From Lachnospiraceae bacterium (lineage in GTDB: Bacteria; Bacillota; Clostridia; Lachnospirales; Lachnospiraceae), in the NCBI GenBank assembly GCA_014804425.1, contig JAAUZV010000006.1, forward strand, positions 42,421 to 106,420: a stretch of 64,000 bases of DNA. Direction: 5' to 3'. Under the pieces are notes generated by a model. That model searched no databases. It was not told the DNA's origin and saw nothing but the letters and a program-made list of their open reading frames with translations. Positions 8,497-17,309 of the stretch are shown here, piece after piece (the stretch's first letter is position 1; every line of letters starts with the position of its first letter). The translations under genes were made by a program, and so were the position numbers.

Positions 8497-9719
8497 GAAA
8501 ACCGCTTTGCGATCCCGACAAGCACTTTCACGATCTGCTCCATATCCTGCACGCAGGCATATTCAAACCTGCTGTGGCAGTTTCTTCCGCCCGTACACAG
8601 ATTCGGGCAGGGCAGCCCCATAAACGATAATCTCGCTCCGTCCGTTCCTCCGCGGATCGGCACGGTCTTTGCCGGGATACCGAGTTCCTCCATCGCCGCC
8701 TTCGCATACTCGATCAGTTCCATATGCGGCTTGATCTTTTCACACATATTATAATAAGAGTCCTCGATCGTGATACGGACAAGCTCCTGCCCGAAGCGCT
8801 CATTGATCTGCTCCGCCGCTTTCCGCATGCATTCCTTTCGCTGTTCAAAGCGCTCCCTGTCATGATCCCTGATCAGATAGGACAGCACCGCCTGCTCAAT
8901 CTCTCCGCTCATGGCAGTCAAATGATAAAATCCCTCATAGCCCTCCGTATGCGCGGGCGTCTCCTCCGCGGGCAGCAGGGCGTGATAGTCCATTGCCACT
9001 AAAGAAGCATTGATCATCTTATCCTTCGCATCCCCGGGATGCACGCTTCTGCCGGAAATCTTCACCTCGGCGGAAGCCGCATTGAAATTCTCATATTCCA
9101 GCTCGCCGAGCGCGCCGCCATCCACCGTGTACGCGACGTCCGCATCAAACAGCTCTAAGTCAAAATAGTCCGTACCGCTGCCGATCTCCTCATCGGGCGT
9201 AAACGCGATCCGAAGCTCTCCGTGCGGCATCTCGGGATGCGCAGTAAAAAATGATGCCATCGCCATGATCTCCGCAACGCCCGCCTTATCATCCGCTCCG
9301 AGCAGCGTCGTCCCGTCCGTCACGATCAGGTCTTTTCCGATGTACTGCGTAAGCTCCGGAAACTCCTCCGGCGAAAACAGAATGTTCTCTTTTTCATTCA
9401 AAACAATATCCCCGCCCCCGTATGACACGATACGCGGTTTTACATTTGCTCCCGTCACTTCCATCGCCGTATCCATATGGGCGATAAAGCCGAGCTTCTT
9501 TCCTTTTCCTTCCATCCCTGCGCTTGCGGGAATGGACGCGTACACATAGCAATGCTCCTTATCATACGTCACTTTTTCGATTCCCATCGCGCAAAGCTGA
9601 TCATACAACAGCTTTGCTAAGTCATGCTGCTTTGCGGTGGACGGCTGTGTCCCCGTATGCTCATCCGACTGCGTATCCAGCCTGACATATTCTAAAAAAC
9701 GTTCTATTACATCTGACAT
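8490..9719 (-). CDS. pepT: Peptidase T (tripeptide aminopeptidase)
   Basis: A zinc metallopeptidase of family M20B that removes the N-terminal residue from tripeptides in the cytoplasm. Seen are the metal-binding HMDTA, the LGADDKAG stretch with the bridging aspartate, the catalytic-base region TPDEEIGSG and the C-terminal IRGGTDGARLS plus GGRNCHS motifs. At 409 residues it is full length. The track's TTG start at 9728 is only one base from GGAGG, so the ATG at 9719, ten bases away, is preferred. The upstream cysteine-rich gene ends at 9725, so translation of the two is probably coupled. Confidence 0.95.
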   Translation of the reverse strand: MSDVIERFLEYVRLDTQSDEHTGTQPSTAKQHDLAKLLYDQLCAMGIEKVTYDKEHCYVYASIPASAGMEGKGKKLGFIAHMDTAMEVTGANVKPRIVSYGGGDIVLNEKENILFSPEEFPELTQYIGKDLIVTDGTTLLGADDKAGVAEIMAMASFFTAHPEMPHGELRIAFTPDEEIGSGTDYFDLELFDADVAYTVDGGALGELEYENFNAASAEVKISGRSVHPGDAKDKMINASLVAMDYHALLPAEETPAHTEGYEGFYHLTAMSGEIEQAVLSYLIRDHDRERFEQRKECMRKAAEQINERFGQELVRITIEDSYYNMCEKIKPHMELIEYAKAAMEELGIPAKTVPIRGGTDGARLSFMGLPCPNLCTGGRNCHSRFEYACVQDMEQIVKVLVGIAKRFSE

Positions 9720-9724
9720 ATCTT

Positions 9725-10246
9725 TCAATCCTCCTTTTTTTCGCTTCCAACGTTCTCCGCTTTAACCGCCGTCAAGGCATCTGCTTCTTCCCCGAACAGC
9801 TCGGGCAGCAGCACCGTCTCTATGATCCGGGACGCGCAGGCAACCGTCCTGCTGCACGGGCGCGTCCTGTAATATTCCTTTGTCCGGATCGTAGGCGCAG
9901 CGCTCTTCTCCCGCCCCCGTATCCCCAGTATTTCCCGGCACACGATCGCGCCCTGCTGCTCACGAAACGTATCCGCAAGCAGCCGCACCAATTCGTAATT
10001 TGCCGTTTTCGCCGCCTGATTCTGCGGATCGGTGTTGCCTGTTTTTAATCCGGCAAGCAGCGCCATCGCCGAAACGGTTCCGCATACCTCCCGCATCCTT
10101 CCGACACCCGCGCCCATGGAGCAGGACAGCTTTAACGCCGTTTCCCTGTCCATGCCGAACAGATCCGCGTACGTGCTGAACACGGACTGGCAGCAGTTAT
10201 AGCCCTCCTCGAACGTGGCGACCGCCCTCGACACCCGACTCTCCAT
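9725..10246 (-). CDS. C_GCAxxG_C_C family redox/oxidoreductase-like protein
   Basis: A 173-residue protein with the spaced cysteines that define this family: GYNCCQSVF near residue 18, MGAGVGRMREVCGTV near 45-60, a CREILG cysteine near 107 and a CSRTVACA pair near 135. The usual GCA is replaced by MGA, so the signature is slightly degenerate. Family members are small proteins thought to bind a metal or cofactor, but the function is unknown. GGAGGG just before the ATG at 10246 supports that start over the longer ORF. It is translationally close to pepT, which follows. Confidence 0.78.
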   Translation of the reverse strand: MESRVSRAVATFEEGYNCCQSVFSTYADLFGMDRETALKLSCSMGAGVGRMREVCGTVSAMALLAGLKTGNTDPQNQAAKTANYELVRLLADTFREQQGAIVCREILGIRGREKSAAPTIRTKEYYRTRPCSRTVACASRIIETVLLPELFGEEADALTAVKAENVGSEKKED

Positions 10247-10262
10247 CCACACCCTCCATACC

Positions 10263-10288
10263 AAAAGTGGGAAGCCTGCGCCTCCCAC
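10263..10288 (-). terminator. Terminator after the SEC-C gene
   Basis: On the minus strand GTGGGAGGC pairs with GCTTCCCAC around a short loop and is followed by TTTT. It lies between the SEC-C stop and the C_GCAxxG gene, so those two genes are probably separate transcripts. Confidence 0.65.
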
Positions 10289-10306
10289 CCCTATCATCCT
10301 GCCGGA

Positions 10307-10825
10307 TCACTTGTTTTTTCCACAACACTTCTTATACTTCTTACCGCTTCCGCACGGACACGGGTCATTCGGATAAACCTTTGCCTCTTTGCGGATCGTT
10401 GTGGACTGCTTCTGCTCTTTATAGAGCTCTTTTCTCTTTTCCTCGTCGAAAATGGACTCCCACTGCTCCAAATTATAAAGCCAGTCCGCTTCCGCTCCGA
10501 CCATGTTCTTGTAAAGACGTTCTTTATCGAACGCAAGGCTGACCTCGGTATCCTCCTCCATCTCCTCGATCGGATTCGGCTCCTTTAAGCTGTCATTGAT
10601 GCCGTCCAAAAATCCCGTCATTGTCATAATGTCTATGCCATACTTCTCGGCAAGAGAAGCAACCGTTCCCTTGACCTCCTCATCGGGATTTTCCAAGAGC
10701 TGCGCGTAAATGTCCTTCTCCTTTGCAAAATAATCATTCCACAAACGCTGCAGATCGCCTTTATTTGCCTTCTCGGAATATGCCGTCTCCCGCCACTTTT
10801 CTAATAATGCCATATGCCTGTCCAT
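10307..10825 (-). CDS. SEC-C zinc-binding motif protein
   Basis: A 172-residue cytoplasmic protein. An alpha-helical, acidic region of about 145 residues is followed by a C-terminal SEC-C motif ([18 protein letters not shown]), the zinc knuckle also found at the end of SecA. The motif binds zinc and often mediates contact with SecB-like or ribosomal partners, but no partner is evident here. Two starts are possible, 10825 with AGGA seven bases upstream and 10813. A TTGAAA-N17-TATAAT promoter lies about 40 bases upstream and a terminator lies downstream, so it is a single-gene transcript. Confidence 0.82.
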   Translation of the reverse strand: MDRHMALLEKWRETAYSEKANKGDLQRLWNDYFAKEKDIYAQLLENPDEEVKGTVASLAEKYGIDIMTMTGFLDGINDSLKEPNPIEEMEEDTEVSLAFDKERLYKNMVGAEADWLYNLEQWESIFDEEKRKELYKEQKQSTTIRKEAKVYPNDPCPCGSGKKYKKCCGKNK

Positions 10826-10864
10826 CCTTCTTTCCTAAATATCGCTTGTTTTTCCTTTGCGCTC

Positions 10865-10893
10865 ATTATATACCATATGCGCGGGAATTTCAA
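10865..10893 (-). promoter_or_regulatory. Promoter of the SEC-C gene
   Basis: On the minus strand TTGAAA (10893-10888), a 17-base spacer and TATAAT (10870-10865). The rest of the 308-base gap to 11134 holds the opposing promoter at 11058 and otherwise nothing I recognise. Confidence 0.75.
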
Positions 10894-11057
10894 AAACTTT
10901 TTATTTTTTTGTATAAAGCCGGGACATGCGGCGATACTATGACTAATCATTGGATCCCCCTCCATTGATCATTACACCAAAGAAAAGAATAATTTTATCC
11001 TCCCCTTATCAAAGCAGCCTCTTTCGGACAGACACATCGTCACCGTGCCGGAAGGGG

Positions 11058-11087
11058 TTGTTTTTTGTCCGCCGGACATGCTACAAT
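11058..11087 (+). promoter_or_regulatory. Promoter of the small membrane protein at 11134
   Basis: TTGTTT, an 18-base spacer and TACAAT, with TGC in front forming an extended -10. A small dyad GTCC-GCC-GGAC lies in the spacer and could be an operator. Confidence 0.55.
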
Positions 11088-11133
11088 AAACAGGAAAGAC
11101 ATTTGCGGGTTGTTGGCAGCAGGGGGGCTCCTT

Positions 11134-11487
11134 ATGGAAGATAAAAAAATAAAACGTCACAAACAGATCGCGGCGATCATCGGCATCGCACTCCTCGTCG
11201 CAATGTATCTTGTCACCTTTATTCTCGCATTATGCAGATTTGACGGCGCTTCTTCCCTATTCATGGGCGCCCTTGCCTGCACGATCGTCGTTCCGGTTCT
11301 CATTTGGATTTATATTTGGCTTTACGGTCTGCTGACGCGCAAAAAAACGATCGCGACCCTGTTTCCCGACGCGCCGAGCGAGGAAGAAGTGCTGAACGCG
11401 CGGCTTGCCGCTGCGGATGCAGCAGACGGGCAGACGGATGCCATGGATGCAGCGGAAGAACATGTATCCGCAGACGAGGAAAATTAA
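11134..11487 (+). CDS. Small two-span membrane protein
   Basis: An unrecognised 117-residue protein. A basic N-terminus (EDKKIKRHKQ) precedes two hydrophobic segments (about residues 10-32 and 40-64), then an acidic, Ala-rich cytoplasmic-looking tail (AAADAADGQTDAMDAAEE). AGGGGGG lies six bases before the ATG at 11134, which is preferred to the track start at 11065. A promoter is visible about 50 bases upstream. The gene is isolated between a divergent SEC-C gene and a convergent HAD hydrolase, so context gives no function. Confidence 0.65.
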   Translation: MEDKKIKRHKQIAAIIGIALLVAMYLVTFILALCRFDGASSLFMGALACTIVVPVLIWIYIWLYGLLTRKKTIATLFPDAPSEEEVLNARLAAADAADGQTDAMDAAEEHVSADEEN

Positions 11488-11538
11488 ACGCAAAAAGAGA
11501 ATCCTGACTGCAAAACGCGGGAGCCGGTAGCAGCTCAG

Positions 11539-12147
11539 TTATCCCATCTTTACGCCAAGCTCCTTTAATTGTGCGCACACCTGCTCATAGGTCTGATAGC
11601 GGATCGTATGCCAGTGAAGCTTGTCCGCCGTATCCAGATTCTCCTGCAGATCGTCAATAAACACACATTCCTCAGACCGAAACGAATAACGCTCCTGAAG
11701 CAGTTCATAGATCGCGCGGTCCGGTTTGACGACCTTATCCCGATATGACAGGATGTATCCGTCCATATCGTCGAGAAACACCAGCTGATCCCGATTATCT
11801 TCATATGCTTTTTTCGGATAATTGGAAAGCGCGAGCACCTGATACCCCGCTCGTTTTAATCCCCGAACCCACGGAACGGCATGGGGGCGCAGCTTCACAA
11901 CTCCGCTCACATCCGCGAGCGCCTCCCGCATCTGCGGTTCGATCTCTCTGTCACACGCGGCAAACAGGGAGATGACCTCTTCATCGCTCAGCACGCCGCG
12001 GTCAAGCTCGCTCCAATATCCGCTGTCCACCGTTGCCGCCGCGATCCGCTCACAGATTTCCTCCGAATACCCTTTTGCCTTCAGCATCTCCCTAAAACAA
12101 AAATCCACCATCACATTGCCAATATCAAAAATCACGGTTTTTATCAT
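11539..12147 (-). CDS. HAD-IA family hydrolase
   Basis: A 202-residue cytoplasmic phosphatase-like protein of the haloacid dehalogenase superfamily. Motif I is FDIGNVMVD; the second aspartate that usually follows by two residues is replaced by Gly-Asn, as in the HAD-IA v3 and epoxide-hydrolase N-terminal-like group. Motif II is ALSNYP, motif III is the lysine in KVVKPD, and motif IV is FIDDLQEN. The divergent motif I makes the substrate class uncertain; sugar phosphates are one possibility. The start at 12147 has GGAGGG upstream, replacing the track start at 12198. An extended -10 lies about 70 bases upstream. Confidence 0.8.
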   Translation of the reverse strand: MIKTVIFDIGNVMVDFCFREMLKAKGYSEEICERIAAATVDSGYWSELDRGVLSDEEVISLFAACDREIEPQMREALADVSGVVKLRPHAVPWVRGLKRAGYQVLALSNYPKKAYEDNRDQLVFLDDMDGYILSYRDKVVKPDRAIYELLQERYSFRSEECVFIDDLQENLDTADKLHWHTIRYQTYEQVCAQLKELGVKMG

Positions 12148-12211
12148 CTTTATCCCTCCGCATACCGCAGATTCCGTCCGCGGCATTGCGCCACTCAATA
12201 GTAATTTACTT

Positions 12212-12220
12212 ATTGTAGCA
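12212..12220 (-). promoter_or_regulatory. Extended -10 of the HAD hydrolase promoter
   Basis: TGCTACAAT on the minus strand, in the short gap between the HAD gene and the end of the M14 peptidase gene. The -35 is weak. Confidence 0.45.
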
Positions 12221-12260
12221 TATCACCCCCCAAATGTCATTCATATTCTTGTTTCCGCCT

Positions 12261-13529
12261 TCATCCCGTCTGAATCATCCCCCCGACGAAAATCCCCCGA
12301 TTCGCTTCATACATGCCGGGGAGCTGCGATAACGGCAGCGGGTTCTCACCTAAGCCCGCCTCAATCGTATACCCCGGCCTGTCATACGTCATAATAAACC
12401 AATCCTTATATCCTGCGTTCCCCGACGCCGCAGGCGTCTCCTCCACCGCATAGCCACTCACAGCTCCGAAATATTGCGCGATCTCATAGGAACGCGCCGG
12501 CTCATAGTCCTGATATTTCCAAAAAATAACCTCTCCCTGCGTGTGATAGGCAAGAATCAGTAAGAACCGATGCTCCAGCGTAAAATTGTAGACTGCCGCG
12601 CTCTCCGGCGCAACAAGCGGCGCCTGCCCGACATAATCGCGGGGCGCGGGCGTCGTATAGCCCTGCGCATATTTCACACGCCGCGCCTCCTCCCAGCCTG
12701 CCGGAAATTGCAGGTTTAAGTCCACTCCCTCAATATTGGCTTTCCACCCGCTCGGAAACGGGATTGACGGATATGCCGCCGCAATCTCGCGTGCCCTCTC
12801 ATATGCTGCCGTATCGATCGGCAGTCCGTTTACCAGATCCACGCCGTCAGGATTCACCATCGGTACCACATATAGAGAATAATTGTCAAACAGCCACTTT
12901 GCATCAACGCCGCCTATCCTTTTTCCCAAGGCATACGCCTGCGCATACTCCTCAACGAAGCGCAGAACAAGCGGTGTTGTGATCCACTCATTGGCATGGA
13001 ATGCCGCGTTGTAAAACAGCTCACGCTCCCCGTTTCCGATACGCACATACCACAGCTCATTTTTCAAGACACTCTGCCCGATGCTTCCTGTCTGCAAAAA
13101 AGAATACCGCGCAGCAAGTCCCTCGATCACATAACGCGTGAGCATCGAGGAATATGCGACATCCTGCGGCACGACCTCAAACGGCAGCGGCACGATAAGC
13201 GACATGCCCGGCATCAGGTAAAGCGGCCCGATACCCGGATTGGCGAGCATGAGCGCCTGCATCGATATGTGGTAGCGCGCAGCGATCTCGTAAAAACTGT
13301 CCCCCGCCTGCACCTCATAAGTCACATATCCGCGCAGATACGGCACAAGCGTCTCCCACACACTGTCATCCACAATGCACTCCGCTTCCTCTTTTCCCGT
13401 AAACGCCGCAAGCGCCCTGCAGGTCTCTTCCCCAAACACACCATCCACAGCAGTCGAATACCCTGCCCTTTGCAGCGCAATCTGTATGTATTGCACCAAT
13501 GTCCCCTGATCTCCACGCACAATCCGCAT
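12261..13529 (-). CDS. M14 carboxypeptidase with peptidoglycan-binding and LysM domains
   Basis: A 422-residue enzyme. The N-terminus is a PG_binding_1-like domain (about residues 1-60), then a LysM domain (about 70-115, YEVQAGDSFYEIAARYH). A zinc carboxypeptidase domain follows, with zinc ligands in FHANEWITT, a substrate-binding NPDGVDL, a further histidine in LAYHTQGE and the catalytic glutamate in YTIEAGLGENP. The architecture matches the gamma-D-glutamyl-diaminopimelate peptidases that cut muropeptide stems. There is no signal peptide, as in the sporulation-associated enzymes of bacilli, so it may act in the mother cell or be released by lysis. This role is inferred. Confidence 0.88.
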   Translation of the reverse strand: MRIVRGDQGTLVQYIQIALQRAGYSTAVDGVFGEETCRALAAFTGKEEAECIVDDSVWETLVPYLRGYVTYEVQAGDSFYEIAARYHISMQALMLANPGIGPLYLMPGMSLIVPLPFEVVPQDVAYSSMLTRYVIEGLAARYSFLQTGSIGQSVLKNELWYVRIGNGERELFYNAAFHANEWITTPLVLRFVEEYAQAYALGKRIGGVDAKWLFDNYSLYVVPMVNPDGVDLVNGLPIDTAAYERAREIAAAYPSIPFPSGWKANIEGVDLNLQFPAGWEEARRVKYAQGYTTPAPRDYVGQAPLVAPESAAVYNFTLEHRFLLILAYHTQGEVIFWKYQDYEPARSYEIAQYFGAVSGYAVEETPAASGNAGYKDWFIMTYDRPGYTIEAGLGENPLPLSQLPGMYEANRGIFVGGMIQTG

Positions 13530-13651
13530 CGTTCTTCCTCCGCCCTTCCGAAAATGAACCCTATTTTACTTCCCTATGCAATTATCTTATGCGCGTACCG
13601 GCGTTTCGGTTCCTTTTTTCCTGTGACAGCCCGTCAAGGACTTTTAGGCAC

Positions 13652-13699
13652 AAAAAAAGAGTTTGCGTTCCGCAAACTCTTTCGGAGAAATTTCCTATA
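13652..13699 (-). repeat. TATAGGAAATT element, single-hairpin copy
   Basis: On the minus strand TATAGGAAATTTCTC is followed by CGAAAGAGTTTGC, a five-base loop, GCAAACTCT and a T tract. It lacks the first hairpin of the other copies. It lies about 40 bases after the SGNH hydrolase stop and looks like that gene's terminator. Confidence 0.75.
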
Positions 13700-13738
13700 A
13701 GATTTCAGGTTTCATAACTATTTCGTTTTATATGCCCA

Positions 13739-14734
13739 TTACACGCCCCACTCATTTTCCTGTGTGTATACCGCTTCTGTCTCTCCGTTTTCCTCTCCGG
13801 CTTCCGCTCCCGTCTCTGTTTCCGCTTCTGCCTCTGCTCCCGCTTGCGCCCCTGCTTCCTCTTCCGCCTCCGCTTCCAGCAGCATGGCGTTCGCATAATT
13901 GATGAGTTCGTCCTCCCACAGGGCATAAGCAGCTATTTTGAGATGGACAAAGTTATCGCTGCTTAAGCTCGCTTCAAGGTTCCCCTCCCCGTCGGATATG
14001 ACAGTACACAGATCGATGTAGCCCCAGCCGTTTTCCTCCGCCATTTCCTGCAAAAGGCCGTTGTATATGTCGATAGCAGGGTTGTATAAACATCCCTTTT
14101 CCTTACCTTTCACTGTATAAGTTACACTGACGATATGGATCTCTAAGTCCGGTGACGTCTCCAAAATTTTATCGATCAGTTCTTTGTACTTGTCGCGGTT
14201 GGATTCCGGCCCATATGAGACGAGGTCGTTGGTACCAAGCAGAATAAAAACGCGCTTTTTGCCCAAGAGGGGAAGGATATCCCACACATGGTACTTTTTC
14301 CCTTGATATTCAGGATGAGGAATATTGCCTTTTACAGGTCTCATTTCATTATGGACCGAGTAGCTGATTGCTGTCAGAAACTGAATATCATGGACAAAGT
14401 TGTCCTGCCTCACGCTGTAAATCCGAAACCCCTCCATGATCGAGTCTCCGATAAAAACCGAATCGCCGTAATACTCCGACAGCTGCTCATCGGTCAATTC
14501 CGCTATGCCGGTAATAGGGTCGTCGGTCAAAACCGAATCATCATAATACCCCGCCGACTGCTCATCGGTCAGTTCCGTTATGTTGATCATTTCCGCTTCG
14601 TCAGTCGGTTCCGGGCATACATCGACTGACGGCAGCTCGGAGGCGTACACAGAGCATGTTGTGTAATCTCCCAAAACGAGCATTCCGACAATGGCAATAC
14701 ATAAAAATTTTCCTTGTTTTCTGAATTTTCTCAT
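13739..14734 (-). CDS. Secreted SGNH/GDSL hydrolase with duplicated catalytic-block segment
   Basis: A 331-residue exported esterase-like protein. A signal peptide (about residues 1-31, MRKFRKQGKF then a hydrophobic core and VYASE) precedes the SGNH domain, with the nucleophile in FIGDSIMEG (Ser about 98), GTNDL (Asn) and DNFVHL (His). The segment before it is duplicated: ITELTDEQSAGYYDDS (about 52-76) repeats as IAELTDEQLSEYYGDS (about 77-102). The first copy has lost the GDS serine. The C-terminus is a long Glu/Ala/Gly tract. AAGGAA seven bases before the ATG at 14734 sets the start. The substrate, perhaps an O-acetylated sugar, is not known. Confidence 0.8.
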   Translation of the reverse strand: MRKFRKQGKFLCIAIVGMLVLGDYTTCSVYASELPSVDVCPEPTDEAEMINITELTDEQSAGYYDDSVLTDDPITGIAELTDEQLSEYYGDSVFIGDSIMEGFRIYSVRQDNFVHDIQFLTAISYSVHNEMRPVKGNIPHPEYQGKKYHVWDILPLLGKKRVFILLGTNDLVSYGPESNRDKYKELIDKILETSPDLEIHIVSVTYTVKGKEKGCLYNPAIDIYNGLLQEMAEENGWGYIDLCTVISDGEGNLEASLSSDNFVHLKIAAYALWEDELINYANAMLLEAEAEEEAGAQAGAEAEAETETGAEAGEENGETEAVYTQENEWGV

Positions 14735-14858
14735 CTTTCTATTCCTTCTTTCCATGGATATTTTATGCATTGTAAGCTTAGAAAGCAATAGCAAAATTAA
14801 AAAAATCGGGTGAAGAGCAATTTAATCTATCGCGAAAGCGCCACAGTCTCTTTCACCC

Positions 14859-14887
14859 TTGACTTTTCCAGTATCATCTTTTATAGT
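14859..14887 (+). promoter_or_regulatory. Promoter of degV
   Basis: TTGACT (14859-14864), a 17-base spacer and TATAGT (14882-14887). The likely start is near 14894, about 54 bases before the coding start. Confidence 0.75.
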
Positions 14888-14917
14888 AAAACCAATGTTT
14901 TGATATTCAAATTAAAA

Positions 14918-14932
14918 TTGAACAGTGTTCAA
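14918..14932. promoter_or_regulatory. TetR-type operator candidate before degV
   Basis: TTGAAC-AGT-GTTCAA, a perfect six-base dyad with a three-base centre, about 25 bases after the predicted transcription start. The same arms and spacing lie inside the promoter of the TetR gene at 55261. Confidence 0.65.
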
Positions 14933-14947
14933 GAAAGGATTTTTCCC

Positions 14948-15808
14948 ATGTGTGTAAGAATCATAACCGACTCTGCCGCTGATCTGACCGCAGAATATGC
15001 CGCATCCCATGCCGTCACCGTCATTCCGATGACGACCATTTTCGGAGAAACAGAATATGTGGAGGGCGTCACAATCACGCACCACGAGTTTTACGAAAAG
15101 CTGATCGAGGACGACACGCTCCCCAAAACAAGCCAGCTTGCCCCGCATCAGTTTGAAGCGTTTTATGAAAAAGTTGCCTCCGCCGGGGATACCGCTGTCG
15201 TCATTACACTGTCTTCAAAGCTCTCCGGCACTTATCAGAATGCCGTGCTTGCCGCTGCGGATTATGAGGGAAAGATCTTTCCTGTTGACAGCTTAAATGC
15301 GACGGTCGGGGAACAGGTTTTGGTCAAACGCGCCGTTATGCTCGCAGAACAGGGAAAAAGCGCTTCGGAAATCGCAGATACCCTGTGCCGGGAACGCTCC
15401 CGCGTCCGTCTGATCGCACTCTTAGACACGCTGGAATACCTTAAAAAGGGCGGTCGGATCTCTCCGGCCACCGCATTTGTCGGTAACATGCTTTCCATTA
15501 AACCGGTCGTCACCGTCCGCGACGGCGAGGTTGTCGTCATCGGTAAGGCGCGCGGCTCCAAAAAGGGAAATAATATGCTCATCGAATATATCAAGGAACA
15601 CGGCGGCGCGGATTTTGACTATCCGATCGCTTTAGGCTATACCGGCTTATCCGATGATTTATTACAAAAATACATAGAGGACAGCCGGACACTCTGGGCG
15701 GACACATTCGATTCCCTCCCGATCTGTACGGTCGGAAGCACGATCGGCACCCATGTCGGCCCCGGCGCGATTGCTGTCGCTTATTTTCATCCTTCGGCGG
15801 AGGCATGA
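14948..15808 (+). CDS. DegV family fatty-acid-binding protein
   Basis: A 286-residue cytoplasmic protein. DegV/FakB-type proteins bind a fatty acid and present it to a kinase or other enzyme. Seen are the N-terminal IITDSAADL, the TSQLAP loop that contacts the ligand head group, the SSKLSGTYQNA motif, and the C-terminal IGTHVGPGAIAV. The start at 14948 follows AAAGGA by nine bases; the track's earlier start would place the promoter and operator inside the coding region. No FakA-like kinase is in the window. A TetR-type operator just upstream suggests lipid-responsive repression (inference). Confidence 0.92.
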   Translation: MCVRIITDSAADLTAEYAASHAVTVIPMTTIFGETEYVEGVTITHHEFYEKLIEDDTLPKTSQLAPHQFEAFYEKVASAGDTAVVITLSSKLSGTYQNAVLAAADYEGKIFPVDSLNATVGEQVLVKRAVMLAEQGKSASEIADTLCRERSRVRLIALLDTLEYLKKGGRISPATAFVGNMLSIKPVVTVRDGEVVVIGKARGSKKGNNMLIEYIKEHGGADFDYPIALGYTGLSDDLLQKYIEDSRTLWADTFDSLPICTVGSTIGTHVGPGAIAVAYFHPSAEA

Positions 15809-15846
15809 TCTGCAAAAAGCTTCTGTCGAGTCAGCAAAGAAATGCA

Positions 15847-15895
15847 AAAAACGGCATACCCGCTATCGTTTACTACTTAGCGAGTATGTCGTTTT
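15847..15895. terminator. Bidirectional terminator between degV and purA
   Basis: AAAACGGCATAC pairs with GTATGTCGTTTT (one G-T pair), extended by CGCTA/TAGCG. It has A and T tracts on the two sides and serves the convergent genes. Confidence 0.8.
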
Positions 15896-15952
15896 ATATT
15901 AGGCCGATCGATCTACTTTCTCAACAGCCCCTTCATTATTTGAATACGCTTC

Positions 15953-17233
15953 TCACAGCTTGCGGTAAATAATGTCTTCCCTTGTCGGGCCATTGGATAT
16001 CATGGTGATCGGGAATCCGATCTGTTTTTCTATAAATTCAATATAGGCACGGCAGTTCTCCGGCAGATCCTCATAATTCTTGATCCCGCGGATATCACAT
16101 TTCCAGCCCGGCAGCTTTTCGTACACCGGCTTTGCCTTTTCCAACTTATAGGTAACGGGAAACTCTGTAGTCACCTCACCGTCAATCTCGTAGCCGACGC
16201 ACACGGGAATCTCATCCAGGTAACCAAGCACATCCAATACCGTAAACGCTACATCCGTTGTCCCCTGCAAACGGCAGCCGTATTTGGAAGCAACACAGTC
16301 AAACCAGCCCATGCGGCGGGGACGTCCCGTCGTCGCACCGAACTCGCCGCCATCCCCGCCGCGCGTCCGAAGCTCATTTGCCTCATCGCCGAAAATCTCC
16401 GACACAAACGCGCCCGCTCCGACCGCGGAGGAATATGCCTTGCACACTGTCACGATCTGCCGTATCTCATAGGGCGGAATTCCTGCGCCGATCGCGCCAA
16501 ACGCCGCTAACGTAGATGAGGACGTCACCATCGGATAAATGCCGTGATCCGGGTCCTTTAACGTCCCAAGCTGCCCCTCCAGCAAGATCGTCTTGCCATC
16601 CTTGATCGCCTGATCCAAATAGGCGGACACATTGCACACATATGGTTCTACCATTTCGCGATATTCATGCAGCGTGTCAAGCAGCTCTTTCGGAGAAATG
16701 GCGGGCTTATGATACAAATGCTCAAACAATACATTTTTCTGCTCACAGATCCGTTCTGTTTTTTCTTTTAACAATTCCTCGTCAAACAGCTCGCTGACCT
16801 GAAAACCGATCTTTGCATATTTATCGGAGTAAAAGGGAGCGATTCCGGACTTTGTGGAGCCGAAGCTCTTGCCCCCCAAGCGCTCCTCCTCATATTGGTC
16901 AAGCAAAATATGATACGGCATGACCATTTGCGCCCTATCCGAAATGAGAAGCTTCGGCATCGGGACATTTCTGTCCGTGATCGACTTGATCTCCTGAAAG
17001 AGCAACGGAATGTTCAGCGCAACGCCATTGCCGATAATACTTGTCGTATGGTCATAAAAAACACCGGACGGAAGCGTATGCAGCGCGAATTTGCCATAAT
17101 TATTGATAATGGTATGCCCCGCATTGGCGCCTCCCTGAAAACGTATGACGATATCTGCCTGCTCAGCAAGCATATCCGTGATCTTTCCCTTGCCCTCGTC
17201 ACCCCAATTTGCTCCAACTACCGCTTTTACCAT
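15953..17233 (-). CDS. purA: Adenylosuccinate synthetase
   Basis: This enzyme joins aspartate to IMP using GTP, the first committed step from IMP to AMP. The 426-residue protein is full length. It starts with the GTP-binding loop GANWGDEGKGK, followed by the catalytic-site stretch GGANAGHT, and it contains the family's TTGRPRRMGW segment near residue 305. It is the last gene of the purC-purF-purB-purA run, 76 bases after purB. A bidirectional hairpin lies 58 bases beyond its stop. Confidence 0.97.
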   Translation of the reverse strand: MVKAVVGANWGDEGKGKITDMLAEQADIVIRFQGGANAGHTIINNYGKFALHTLPSGVFYDHTTSIIGNGVALNIPLLFQEIKSITDRNVPMPKLLISDRAQMVMPYHILLDQYEEERLGGKSFGSTKSGIAPFYSDKYAKIGFQVSELFDEELLKEKTERICEQKNVLFEHLYHKPAISPKELLDTLHEYREMVEPYVCNVSAYLDQAIKDGKTILLEGQLGTLKDPDHGIYPMVTSSSTLAAFGAIGAGIPPYEIRQIVTVCKAYSSAVGAGAFVSEIFGDEANELRTRGGDGGEFGATTGRPRRMGWFDCVASKYGCRLQGTTDVAFTVLDVLGYLDEIPVCVGYEIDGEVTTEFPVTYKLEKAKPVYEKLPGWKCDIRGIKNYEDLPENCRAYIEFIEKQIGFPITMISNGPTREDIIYRKL

Positions 17234-17309
17234 ATCATAATCCCTTTCTTTTTTATGACTTATGCCTCTTTGGCCTGTCGCCTCTGACCTTGTACACTCT
17301 GGTCGTATT

